NCBI GenBank assembly: GCA_940337035.1
Contig: CALNHX010001066.1
Coordinates: 62,001-126,000 of the forward strand
Source of the DNA: Agriotes lineatus
Lineage: Eukaryota; Arthropoda; Insecta; Coleoptera; Elateridae
Direction of reading: 5' to 3'
DNA length: 64,000 bases
The translations under genes were made by a program, and so were the position numbers. Of the stretch, positions 32,240 through 43,400 are shown one piece after another. Position 1 is the first letter of the stretch. The number at the start of each line of letters is the position of its first letter. Under the pieces are notes generated by a model that saw only the letters and a program-made list of their open reading frames with translations, made no database searches and had not been told where the DNA came from.

Positions 32240-32775
32240 TGAGAATATCCCTTACGCATATTTAATTGAAAAATTTCCATAGCAGCAGCGATTATTAATA
32301 ATCGGAAATTTATTGAAATTTACAGGAAAATTTCCACTCATGTTACTGCCATCAAAGCATTTAGGGACAGGAAAGCTGTGAACAAACGATAAAGTCAATA
32401 GGGCGATAATGATTGTTGCTGTGGGCAACCAAAAGCGATGCCTAAACAAACCAATGTTAATTAATTATAGTTTTTTTAGTACCTACTTAGATATTAGTTT
32501 TATTATTATTTTAAAAAAAAAAAAATCTAGCTGTACTGTTCCTTTTCGTGATATTCTCTATCAAAATATAACGCGTGCATAAAAGATTTCCTATGGAAAT
32601 ATTTACAAAACGTGTTCCGCGGCTACTTTTTCTTCTAACAAAAGCATCCGTGCATGCCTCTAAAAAAATAGTTTTTATTCTACTTATCATAAAAATGTAA
32701 AATGTATTACAATCTGAAAACAACATATAATAAAGTAATTCATTCACATAAATCAATGGCGTTATAAATTAAATA
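32240..32775. repeat. Dispersed block, second copy at 50405-51465
   Basis: ATTTAATTGAAAAATTTCCA, GTGGGCAACCAAAAGCG, TTTCCTATGGAAATATTTAC, CGTGCATGCCTCTAA and ATAAATCAATGGCGTTATAA all recur in order near 50405-51465. The second copy is longer because extra sequence lies between the shared blocks at about 50640-51145 and about 51245-51350. Confidence 0.75.
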
Positions 32776-32797
32776 TTCATATTATAATACCATGAGT

Positions 32798-32953
32798 AGT
32801 CAAAGTTATGTGGAATATTTTTGCTGTGGTATCACGAATGTCCATTGCGCTTAGGTTCGAATAGGAGGAGTGCGCTAGCACGAGTCCTAATCTTAAGCGC
32901 AATGGACATGAGTAGTGATATCACCGCAAACATATTCTACTTAACTTTGATTA
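32798..32953. repeat. Imperfect palindrome, arms about 65 bp
   Basis: CAAAGTTATGTGGAATATTT and GAATGTCCATTGCGCTTAGG are mirrored by TTAAGCGCAATGGACATGAG and CAAACATATTCTACTTAACTTTG. The apex lies near GGAGGAGTGCGCTAGCACGAGTCC (read as GGAGTGCGCTAGCACGAG). Confidence 0.8.
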
Positions 32954-34921
32954 AGAATGGCATTCGAGGGACTATCCAATGAACCAAACTACTTTCTCAA
33001 ATTAGTTTTCAGTAAATCTAGCAACAAACTAAGCAATTTCTATAGTAACAGAACACTAATATTGACTTTTTCTAATAAAAATCACAATTGTTTAAAATAG
33101 TCACTTGAATACCTTCTAGGAAGATATATCCACTGATATTTTTTTGATTGGACAAGAAACGTGAAAATTCTGGATTTTCATTGGTCACTTTTTGACAGAT
33201 GACAGGTGAATTGAATAGTCTATACTATTTTTGAGTCCTAGTGCCACGTTTGTAGTGAAATAATAATTACTGATGAAGTCCCAACAACGCTAGTTAAAAA
33301 GTTTACAACGATAAATTAAGCTTACTCGACGTGATTCTAAAACCTATTAAACTAGCAATTTCCATTTAAGGTAAAAGGTCAATTAAATGACATTTATAAA
33401 AAAATGGCATGGCTACACTGCATTCGAATTTTTGGTTTTTTATATCGTTATTGTTATTATTATTGTTTTTTCTTCCTTTGTTTACTTCTTGCTGATCTTA
33501 TATGTTCAATAAGATGTTCTCTTATTTTATCACAATATTCTGCCCTCACAACATTTATGCACAAAAACATACTACCGTTATTTGATCAAGTTGTTTTGTC
33601 TCGTCTAAAACTCTGAGTAATCAATATTATGATATATTTTAATAAATATTGAACAATTTATTGAACACTAATAAAAATCTTCTGCGCCGTACATAAATCG
33701 ATAAGCTTTGGATTTAAATACTTATTTACAGTATATGTTGGGTGGTTTTTCTACAACCGTAAAAAAGGGGACATTCGCGCATCGCTATCAATGCGCGAAG
33801 TTTATCATTTTTTAACGTGTTAAAAAATAGGATATTTATTGACGTTACCATAGACGGCGTGAAAAAAGGCATTTTGCGTACTAGGGCGCTAACAAATTTC
33901 GCACACTACGGTGCGAAACAATATTGATATTCATGTTTCACGGCTGTAGAAAAAATATTGTTTGTAAATAGTACGAGCGCGAAATGTTTTAGAGCGTTCG
34001 AATTACGAGTAACATTCTCACGCTCTAGAATCATTAGATTCGCGCACTTAATACAAAAAAATCTGAATTTGATCGCTTATGATCATTCTAAATCTTCGTC
34101 GTGACCAATCACTATAAAATTTAATGTTTTTCTTGTTTCCAAAAACATCACTGCGTAAAATAGTGTTTGTTTTCCTGTGGTAATAATTTTTCTTGAAACT
34201 GTCGAAAATCAAATCATGTAATAAGTATTTAATAAAATCTAACTATCAAATTGTGTAATAACTAGTTTATAATTTTCCCAAACAATAATAAATACCAACG
34301 TTAACTATGCCACATAATTACACTAGCTTACATCATCTGAAGCATGTTTGCAAAATAAAATAAAATTTTGCAAAATAAGACACGAGATTTTGCATTTAAA
34401 AAAGTCACACGATTATTACTTGCAAATAAAAGGTCAGTTTTTGCTATAAAAATGAGTGTTATGCACTTTCAAAGGTATCTCTATTGAAGTTATATACAGT
34501 GAAAATAATGTAAGATTATACATGGCTGAATTATGCAAAATTAGACATAGGGAATTTACTTAATGTTACCATGGTGTTTGTAAACAAAATAACAACACAG
34601 TGGCTACAGAAAAAACCGACAATTGTTACTAGCATGGGTAAATCGATTAATGCTAAATGAAAGTTGCCAATGTAGTCTTACATTATTCACACGGTATAGA
34701 GATACAGTTTTCTGGAACAGCATAATGTTTACTTGAAGCCATTATTACCGGGACTTGTAGATCCGCGTAAAAGACGGAGTATGCCAATACACAAATCCTT
34801 TATTAGGTATTTCATAATAAAACTGTCATAGATCATATAAATAGTTGGCCTCTCTATGTGATTCCTATGTTCTGTATTACTGATTTAGTTATATACAATG
34901 AAATTCTATATGTATTTACTA
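32954..34921. other. No gene seen; cluster of small CG-rich hairpins at 33770-34050
   Basis: Short palindromes such as TTCGCGCATCGCTATCAATGCGCGAA (shown here as its core CGCGCATCGC...GCGCG) near 33775 and TTTCGCACACTACGGTGCGAAA (core TCGCACACTACGGTGCGA) near 33898 occur close together, with GCG-rich words up to 34050. No coding sequence was recognised in the whole stretch. Confidence 0.4.
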
Positions 34922-35424
34922 TACAGGGTGGTGCACGTAACTTGTCCAGTGCAGTACCTGAGTTATGCAACAATTCAATCACATTTGACGTTTGCTGACT
35001 ATCTGTCTATCAGTAAGGTAACCATGAGTGCTATTACGATTTTGAATGTTTACTTATTCTTAGTAGCTATGATATATGTAATTTGGGTGCATAAATTAAC
35101 TACAGCATCCGACTACAGTGACTATATACAAGACAGTGTGGCCATACGATTGTTGGCCGCCTTTTTAAGGCAAATTTGAGCCTAAAGATATACAGTGCCT
35201 TTAGAAATAACCGAACGTTTTTGAGTAGTCATTATTTTAGCGCTAGTTATTTTAACTAGTTTATGTTAGCTATACGTGCAGTGTTATGTTTGGACATTGA
35301 CATTTTTCATTGGCGTTCGCTCGTGGTGCTTTAAGGTGTTGCATGAAGTTTACAACCGGTTTCAATTATGTTCAATTATTGTAGTTTACAATACAGCTAA
35401 ATGCCGTCTTGCTGTTCCCTGTCT

Positions 35425-36163
35425 CTAAATCTCCCTGTCCTGTGCTTGGTTTTCTTCCAGTTTCTCCTCCTCCATGGCTCTCCGAATACCCTCATTCCAC
35501 GATTTGCGTGGTCTAACTCTTTTTTTCTTACCCGGCAGCGACCATTTAAAGATCTTCTCCATTCTCATCGGATGACCAAACCATTTTAACGCTTTCCGTT
35601 CAATTCTGTCCACAACTGATTCTGGTGCCAGAATTCTGCGTCTTATTTCCTCGTTCGTCACTCTATCTTGTCTCGATATCTTTGCGCTTTTCGTCTATTT
35701 GAACTGTTTAGTCTTCGTTTCATTTCCGCTGTTACAGTCCATACCTCACTGCCATAACATAGCACCGACTCTACCATTATTTCACCTATTCTTTTTTCGT
35801 TTTTGTTAGATATAGTATTGTCCCATCAAATTGATTTCAAGCATCCCACTATCTTCTTACTTTGTACTATTCGAGTTCTGATCTCTTCTGTTCCCAAACC
35901 TATTTCCTCAATTGTATTGTAGCACCGAGGTATTTAAACCTTTCTACTTGTTTTACTGCGACTTCATATTGTGCTTCCGAGTTGATTACTAAATACTCAG
36001 TTTTCTCTAAACTTGTGCTAAGGCCACATTCATCGTAGCACCGATGTAATCGCTTTATCATACATTCCAAGTCGAACGCATCTTGTGCTATTACAACACA
36101 GCACAATTCTAAATTGTCACATTTAGATACTGTGCAGAATATCAGTTTTTCGGGGCAATACAT
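35425..36163 (-). pseudogene. RTE-like LINE reverse transcriptase, C-terminal remnant
   Basis: The frame at 36163-35900 carries AQDAFDLECMIKRLHRCYDE, KTEYLVIN and VERFKYLGATIQ, the segment after the YADD box to the YLG motif of RTE-type and related LINEs. A further frame at 35661-35425 has LKWFGHPMRMEK and RVRPRKSWNEGIRRAME, the typical C-terminal tail of such proteins (W.GH..RM......P..R..RGRPR..W...I...M). Between them the reading frame is broken by shifts and stops. The YADD box itself has been lost at the 5' side. Confidence 0.75.
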
Positions 36164-36294
36164 GATAAAATTTCACCCACTTGCGACGCTAATGAATTAT
36201 TTGACACTGACAATTTACAATTGTCGGATTTGAAAGGTTTTATTTTTTTCCATAACCAAATGAACAGGTTCTATCTTTAGGCTAAATCACCTAT

Positions 36295-36490
36295 GATTCG
36301 TGTTATACTTTTGGCAGTACTGAAGGGTATTGTCAGTCTATGTCAAATTTGAGGTTAGTAGATTAGGTTTTGGTTGTTATTTGACACAGACTGACGCAAA
36401 TCTTAACCTGCAAATCTCGAATGTTTTCAGCACTGCCAAACGTAAAACGCGTATCACAGGCGACTCTGATTACAAATTTAAATGAACACC
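36295..36490. repeat. Dispersed palindromic repeat (partner of 10889-11060)
   Basis: The left arm has TTTGGCAGTACTGAAGGG and TCAGTCTATGTCAAAT. The right arm has ATTTGACACAGACTGACG and TTTTCAGCACTGCCAAACG. The order and words match those at 10889-11060. It is non-coding. Confidence 0.6.
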
Positions 36491-37713
36491 CGTTACAAAT
36501 TTGCCTAAATATGGCGGCGGGGGCGTGGTTTAGTTGTATTGTCGTCAGGGCCGTAACTAGGTATAGGCAGAGTAGGCCCTCGCCTACAGGCGCAAGTGAC
36601 TAGAAGCGCCAAAATGGCAGTGGGAAAAAATATTTCTTTCATACTAATGGAACAGAAACATATCAAGGAGTGGTCAATTTTACAGGCAAATTAATTTGTA
36701 ATATTAAGGATTTTACCCTAAATAATGCTAATTATAATCATGGGAATTGCTCCCAAGCTGGTCGACACATTACATTTCATGCTAACGATCATTTTCTAAA
36801 TTATAACAAATTACGAAGTTTCTAAAGTCTATTATATGTCAAGACAGAGTGTCTCACACAGGCTTAATAGCAGTAGAGAGACCTCTTACAAATTATCTCA
36901 TTTGAACAATCTATTTAAAAATTTGCAACAAAAAAAAGAAGAAAAACTTGTAGCTAAAATGAATACCAATAAATTAAACTTTTAAGGTTAGGTGACAGGT
37001 ACGAAAACTACCTTCAAGTATTATTATTATTTATGTTTTGTGTTCATATGATACTAAGCATAATCGTGTCAACTTATTAGTTAGAATTGTGTTATTTTAT
37101 ACACAAAAATAAAGTATGTACGAATGCAAACTACATTTTAACCAAGCAATAATTTTCACTTTAATAATATTTTGTTACTAAATGTCAGTGACACCGTTAA
37201 AAAAATACACATGCAAATCCTGTCACAGTGTAACAAATGGAGTGAATGCGGTACAGACGACTCTTGCAGTTTACACAGGTATTTGTAGTCCTATTTCAGT
37301 AATATTTCAGACGTTTTCAACTGAAAACCATTATAGTTAGTTTCAGTATCACCGTTTTAAAACAGTTTTTTTTATAAAATCGGAGTTATTTGTAGATAAA
37401 CACCCGTGCAAGTTTTAATTGATGTTAACCATTTAAATGAGATTTTTATCATTTGAAGAGAGAATAATTGCTTAAAATACTGTTCTCTACATTTAATATG
37501 TCTGTTTATTTACAACCGATACCTCTATTATTGAAATCAAGAGAAATATTGTTAGATTTGTCTATGCAGGCTGTAGCAGAAACGACTCTTAGTGGCCGCC
37601 ACCTAAAATTGACCGCACTGTCCTTATATAGCCACTGTACAGCGGACTATAGTATCTGTATATAGTATATACAGATACTCTACAGCGGACTAGAGTCCCT
37701 GTATATAGTTATA
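36491..37713. other. Interior of TIR element; no gene seen
   Basis: The stretch begins near a hAT-like terminal motif (CAGGGCCGTAACTAGG, 36547) with no matching partner, so probably one surviving end of a deleted copy. The rest is AT-rich. Near 37636-37700 TACAGCGGACTA and CTGTATATAG words are repeated and palindromic. Confidence 0.4.
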
Positions 37714-38146
37714 TAAGAGTCGGGCAAACACAAATGTCAGCCGCCATTAGTGTTCCAAAAATAAATGATGCGTTCAAGGCCGGAGTTGTTTTCCTTAGTA
37801 TGTGTCACTTTGATGAATTTAATTACTTGTCAGTTTGACATTGTCAATAAATGGTAAACTTAATGCATTTACGAAAACTACACTGGTAGGTATCTACCGT
37901 TTACCGATTGGTGATCAGCTGATTTTGCAGTAGATAGATCGGATTGAGTAATTTACGAGCGGTTTTTTGGTGGTGTAGTAAACATATAACCTCTAAAAAC
38001 TTGTCTTGTCGCCGAATCGAACAATATTACGTACGTCATTTAATTGTCATTCCCATAGCCATCCTTCAAATTTCCATTTTAGATTACTGCGCATGCGCAG
38101 TGGATCGTAGCCAATCAAAAATTGAACCGCGTTTGCCCGACTCTTA
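37714..38146. mobile_element. Small TIR element (433 bp) nested in the larger one
   Basis: TAAGAGTCGGGCAAAC at 37714 and GTTTGCCCGACTCTTA ending at 38146 are perfect 16-bp inverted repeats. Outside them AGAGTCCCTGTATATAG and CTATATACAGGGACTCT are again inverted to one another, so the element sits within, or at the tip of, an older palindrome. The short frame at 37944-38216 runs through the ends and is not real. Confidence 0.75.
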
Positions 38147-38199
38147 TCTTACTATATACAGGGACTCTACAGCGGACAAGTTACGTGCACCACCTGGTA

Positions 38200-39295
38200 T
38201 AATAATATTGAACTAACTGCAATTTTTCTATCTATTTTTACATTCTTATTTATATTCATAAGCATGTTAACCAATTTTTCTATTGTAAACCAACTCGTAG
38301 TTATGTTTTCTGCTTTACTCTCTGTGTTATTACTTTCTAATAAATAATATATTGTTTTATTAGGATTAAAAGTGTCATTTTGTTTGATAAGCAGTTATGT
38401 TTGCATTTGCCCTTTTAATCCGAATAGCACTACTATTTTTTTCTGCAACCAAGAAACGTACAAAATATTCAACATTTTAAATGATTGACTACTTTTGACA
38501 TTTCCTATTTAAAAAGCATGAGGACAACTGTATCTATAGCCAACCAAATAGAACTTACCTCAGTTCATAGGAAATAAAAGTACTTTTCTAGAAATTAAAA
38601 GTGTTGCCTTACAACATATACTTTTTGTATCAGTAAGAGAACCGTCAACTTCAATGACAAATTTTGGCTTTGAAGACGGCTGCAGAAAAACTTTATAATA
38701 TAGTATATTTACCTGGCTTTAGTGTTCTATGGTACACGGATATGAATTTTGTACTTAGCGATTGTTCTTGTTAGTCAATATGTTTTCTAATCAACCACGT
38801 GATTTAAAATATACATATCATAGTTTGAGTTTGTTTCACTTACCTAGAGTGCATTCCCTAATTGTTTCTAAATTGATTAATTAATATTTATAAAAGGACT
38901 ATATTCACAAAATGACAAAAACTAGGAAAAACAAGTTACAATTGACAGTTTCTGTTTTAAATGTACAGCGCTTAGCATGACTGTTAGCTTGAAAGACAAG
39001 TGAAAGTGTAGAGAGTTAATGAGTAATGTCTTTAGCAAAATAAGTAAACAATTTCAACAGAAATGGAGGAATAACTAATAATTAGTCAATAATAACAAGA
39101 ATTTCAACAAATAAGTGCTTCAGTTTACTGTTGGTCTTGGTAATGCCTAATAGAACTATCTGTCATATCGTGGACATTTTTCAGTGCGTTTTAATTTGTT
39201 TCGTGCTTGAGGACATTTTTTTTATATAAGTTGTTTGTTGATTATTGTTGGTGTGATTCTTTTAACTGCTGCTTTTACTTCTTATTTTGGACAAA
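38200..39295. other. Region 5' of the Mutator-like gene; no gene seen
   Basis: This AT-rich sequence should contain the promoter and the left terminal repeat of the Mutator-like element whose first exon starts at 39296. I could not find a terminal inverted repeat matching anything downstream of 49675, nor a clear promoter motif. Confidence 0.35.
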
Positions 39296-39435
39296 ATGCG
39301 AAGTACGTACATAGTGAGAAAGCGGGGGAGGGCTTCAAAAGCACAACGACAACGAAGAACGAGGGAAGAAGTGATTTTTTCCATTAAAAACTCTGACAAC
39401 ATACCAGAAGATGCACACGTTCCTTATTTTCAAAA
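39296..39435 (+). CDS. Mutator-YqaJ transposon gene, exon 1
   Basis: ATG at 39296 opens 46 codons plus two bases, encoding a basic N-terminus with RKRGRASKAQRQRR (a likely nuclear-localisation or AT-hook-like patch). It ends at CAAAA|GTAAGT, a consensus 5' splice site at 39436. The two leftover bases join to one base of the exon at 45833 (after TTCCGATTATAG), giving an in-frame ...YFQ-N-LLDEDLPDLEIE junction. The match of phase on both sides of a 6.4-kb gap filled by a retrotransposon is the main evidence. Transcript data are absent, and an alternative acceptor at 39483 (TTTCCTATAG) is possible but leads nowhere. Confidence 0.65.
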
Positions 39436-39545
39436 GTAAGTTTGTACATATTATGTGAATACTCTGTTTTTTACTTTCCTATAGTACCACAAACCACCTA
39501 AAAAAGTGGTTTTTGTGGTCCGTGTGTATACATGTGTGTATGTAT

Positions 39546-40269
39546 TATTGCGAGACGCCTAAGTCGGGGTAACTGGCAATCCTTTTAATTGAAACACACT
39601 CGGACACGAAGACCAAAGCTACTGAGATTAATAAGAACACTTAAGTAGATACAAATACTTGCATTTATTTTTCTGCCGTTTACAGAAACCTTAAGTTTAC
39701 GTATTTACATCTTCTTATTAACTAACTAAATTCTAAGTCCATTCTGACCAAGAAAGCTCGGTGGGCGTTTACAAAGTTCCCAATAACCTATCAGAGCTGG
39801 TCTAAATTTTGGACATTTGGCATTACGCGGGCGTGACCGTTCATAATAGTTCTATGAATTTTTCCAAGCTTGAGGATTTCCCACGGTGAATGTGGCCTGT
39901 TAGGACCCTTAGTAAATTACCGCTATAAAGATTTAAAATTCTACTAAAGCATTTGGTCCCAGCTGCAAATAGTTTTTATGATCGAGTTGCAACCGTTGCT
40001 TCTTCTAATCACGTACCGGTCATATACATCACTCAATATTTCGGTTATGAAGTAAACGCTGCATAACTTACTCAAATCTTATTCGTGAGATTGGAATATC
40101 TCCAGCTTCCCAAGCGAAAGGCACGTTTCTAAACATCCGCTTGTTGTAATTTAAATATGACATTTTCCTACATATTTTACCTTAAAATATTATACAGATG
40201 GCTTACAGCTAACTAAAGTACAGTATATTCCTACATAGTTCATTAAATTAAAGAACGCAAATCGCAACA
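39546..40269 (-). repeat. 3' LTR of Ty3/gypsy element
   Basis: This 724-bp direct repeat of 44579-45305 begins TATTGCGAGACGCC and ends CGCAAATCGCAACA on the plus strand (TGTTGCGATTTGCG start in element orientation). It differs from its partner by three substitutions and three single-base indels by eye. A direct repeat GTATGTAT lies outside it (39538-39545) and outside the partner LTR (45306-45313). A short purine-rich stretch (element-strand CCGGGGGCAAC) adjoins it at the internal side, where a polypurine tract is expected. Confidence 0.93.
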
Positions 40270-40475
40270 GTTGCCCCCGGATTAAGATAGTCTTTGGGGT
40301 TTAATCTATCGATTTTTACACCACAAGACGTTCTTCTTCGCACTTAAGCAATACCAGTCATAAATCTCAGAACTATATGGTCTCATTATGCTTACCCTAA
40401 TTTAACTAACCTACGTGAATTAACATCAGTTATCTGGTGTAATTGTCAGTACTACTTTGGTTCTCGGTGACTTAA

Positions 40476-43400
40476 CTAAACAAAATACCTAGATAAGGAA
40501 TCCACGTTTCCGCATTTCTTTCCCGGTTTATAGAGAACAGTGAAATTTAACATTTGTAAAATTAATGACCACCGCAGTAATCTGCCATTCTTATTGCTCA
40601 TCTGCCGTAACCAGGTCAAAGGACAGTGATCCGTTTCTACGGTAAAATGGCTCAGAAACAAATAAGGCTTTAATTTTCCGACTGCCCAGACTAAAGCTGC
40701 ACATTCGAGTTCACTTGCGCTATAAGCTTGCTCCCTATCCGTGAGTTTTCCTACCCCTTTGGCTTGTTTCAACACTTCCGAAGCACTTAAGATTTCGGTG
40801 TCTTCTATTTCCAGTTCTGGAAGATCGAGTTCTGCTCCTTCTTCCCCAGGTTGTTTGATTACTATCGCAATAACTTCAGCCTTTTCAAAATAAGGTTTTA
40901 ACAAATTGACGTGGACAAGAGTTTGTTTACGTTTTCCCGATATTTCTTTAATTATATAATTCGTATCGGAAATTTTCTCCACAATTTCTTTGGGTCCAGT
41001 CCATTGCATCTGCAATTTGTTGGTCCTGGCTTGCTGATACAACATAACCTTCTCGCCAACCTCGTAATATGAAGCCTTCGCCTTCAGATCATAATAACCT
41101 TTTGATTTGGTTTGTGCTTCCAAAGTCGCCGTTTTCGCGATTTCCTGCATTTGCCTTAGCCTATCGAGTAACTTTAATATGTACACTACTACCGGTTCGT
41201 TGGTTTCCTTTCTAACCCACAACTCCTTGATCATGTTTAATGGAGATTTAATCTGACGTCCATAAACCAATTCTGCGGGACTAAATCCGTGTGCCGCGTG
41301 CGGTGCACATCTTAAAGCGAAAAGCGCTTGATCGATATATTCATCCCACTCATTTCCGTTTTCGTAACACAACGCTCTTAGGATTCGCTTGTATACGCCG
41401 TGGAATCGTTCTACTGCATTTGATTGCGGATGATATGCTGAACTGTGTATGATTTTTATACCACATCGATCAAGAAATTCGGTCGTTAGATTGCTGGTAA
41501 ATACAGTGCCCAAATCCATCTGGATTTCGGATGGAAATCCTACTCGCGAAAATATATTTAATAACCCTTTTACCACCGCTTCAGAATCTGCTACTTTTAA
41601 TGGGATCGCGTCCGGAAATTTTGTGGCACTACAAATTAGCGTTAGTAGATATCTGTTTCCCTTCTCGGTTTTCGCTAAAGGTCCTACAATATCCACGTTT
41701 ACTCGCTTATACGGTTCGGTGATTACTGGCACTCTACACATTGGAGCTTTTTTCCTATCAGTGGGCTTCCCTACGCGCATGCAAACGTCACAGCACTTGA
41801 TCTTGTTTTTCACGTCTCGTCCCATCTGATTCCACCAATAATTCTGCTTGATCCTGTCAATGGTTTTGTTACAACCCAAGTGTCCCATCCACATGTTATC
41901 ATGTGCGATATCTAGCAACTTGCTTTGTAATTTTTCTGGCACCATCACTTGCTCAAAGCTCCGACCCAATTTGTCAGTAATTCTCCTGTGCAGTATTCCA
42001 TAAGCAATGTAGAATTTTGCTCCATTGTTTTCCTTCTTTGATTCTGCCATCTCAAAATACTCCTTTAATTTTGGATCTTCTAATTGCAGCATTCTTAAGG
42101 TTGTCGGTGTAAGTTGTGTTATGTCCGAGTAATCGACATCCGATTTAGGTATTGAAAATTGTTCGTCCTTTTCCAGGCTCGGTGATTTATACCCAATCTC
42201 CTTTTCCGCTTCTTCTCCCTGTTCGTCGGAATCTTTTCCGTCTTCTGAACTCTTTACTTCGGCATTCGTTTCTTTATTTTCATCGTGAACCTTTTCCTTT
42301 TCCATTATAGCCTTCGCCTGCGCTCTCGTTAATGCGAGCACCTGTTGAATTACCACATCCTTTTCCTTCGGCAGCATCTCCCACGTTCTATTCGATAGCA
42401 GATACGTATAATCTCGAGGCAAACGATTCGCTACAGCTGCTTCAGTTTCCACCTGAATTTCTGGCAAATTTAATTTTACCTTCGCAACTGGTAACGCCAC
42501 ACATTCTTCATTCAGGAGTCCTTGCACATATACATATTTCCCTGTATAATCGGCTCCTTTGATTAAATTTGTGTGCACGATATCATAGCTGGCTCCGCTA
42601 TCTCGTAGTAATTTTGCTTCCACTCCATTTATTTTCGCTATTATGGTATAAGGTTCTAGCAGACCTTCCTCGTTCTTGCTCTGGCCTATCGTTGCTAAAA
42701 CGACTTGTGTTTTGGGACATTCCGGTGAACCTTTATAGTGAGCTACTGCACCACATCCAAAGCACTTCCCCGGCCTTCGTCTGTCGAAACTGCGTTTGTC
42801 CAAGTTTTCCTTGACAACACTTTCCGTTTGCACCTGACTTTTCCCTAAGTCATTTTTCAAGTTCGACGTCGGCTTAGTTTCGAACTTATTTTTCGATGTC
42901 TTGAAGTTTCCATTATATTGCCGTTCCGTACCTGGTCCTCTTTTGGTGACGTATGTGTCTGCATGCTCTGCAGCTTCCTCCATCGTCTTGGACTTGTTTC
43001 GGTCCTCCACCCAGAATTTCATCTCTCCTGGCAACGAACTATAAAATTTCTCCAAGCACATCAGTTGAGTTAGCTTGTCGAAGTTTCCTTCCGCTTCTTC
43101 GCTCTTGATCCATTCCTGGAAATTGGTTTTTAGTTGGTATGCAAATTCCGCATAACTCTGGTCAATTTTCCGTTTCCCGTACCGAAATTTCGTTCTAAAA
43201 ACTTCTGCTGTTAGCTGATATTTCTTGAGCAGACTAGCCCTGACTTTGTCGTAATCTTTGCTGTCCTCTTCTGTTAATCGAGCCACGACCTCATTCGCTG
43301 CTGGTGACAACACACTCGTCAATCGAATTGGCCACGATTCCTTGGAGAAGTTCAATTGCACACAAACCCGCTCGAAATTTGTTAAATACAATCCCATGTC

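Larger units (their letters stand above)
34922..38199. mobile_element. TIR element of about 3.3 kb with nested insertions
   Basis: TACAGGGTGGTGCACGTAAC at 34922 and its near reverse complement ending GTGCACCACCTGGTA at 38199 form inverted ends of about 26 bases (shared core GGTGGTGCACGTAACTTG). TA is at both boundaries. Inside are a LINE RT remnant, a palindromic dispersed repeat, an orphan hAT-like end (CAGGGCCGTAACTAGG at 36547) and a smaller TIR element at 37714-38146. No transposase belonging to the outer element was found. Confidence 0.75.

Noticed and set aside
7559..32953. Palindromes as bacterial-type terminators
   Set aside because: There are no adjacent genes or T-tracts, the arms are too long and the genome is eukaryotic.
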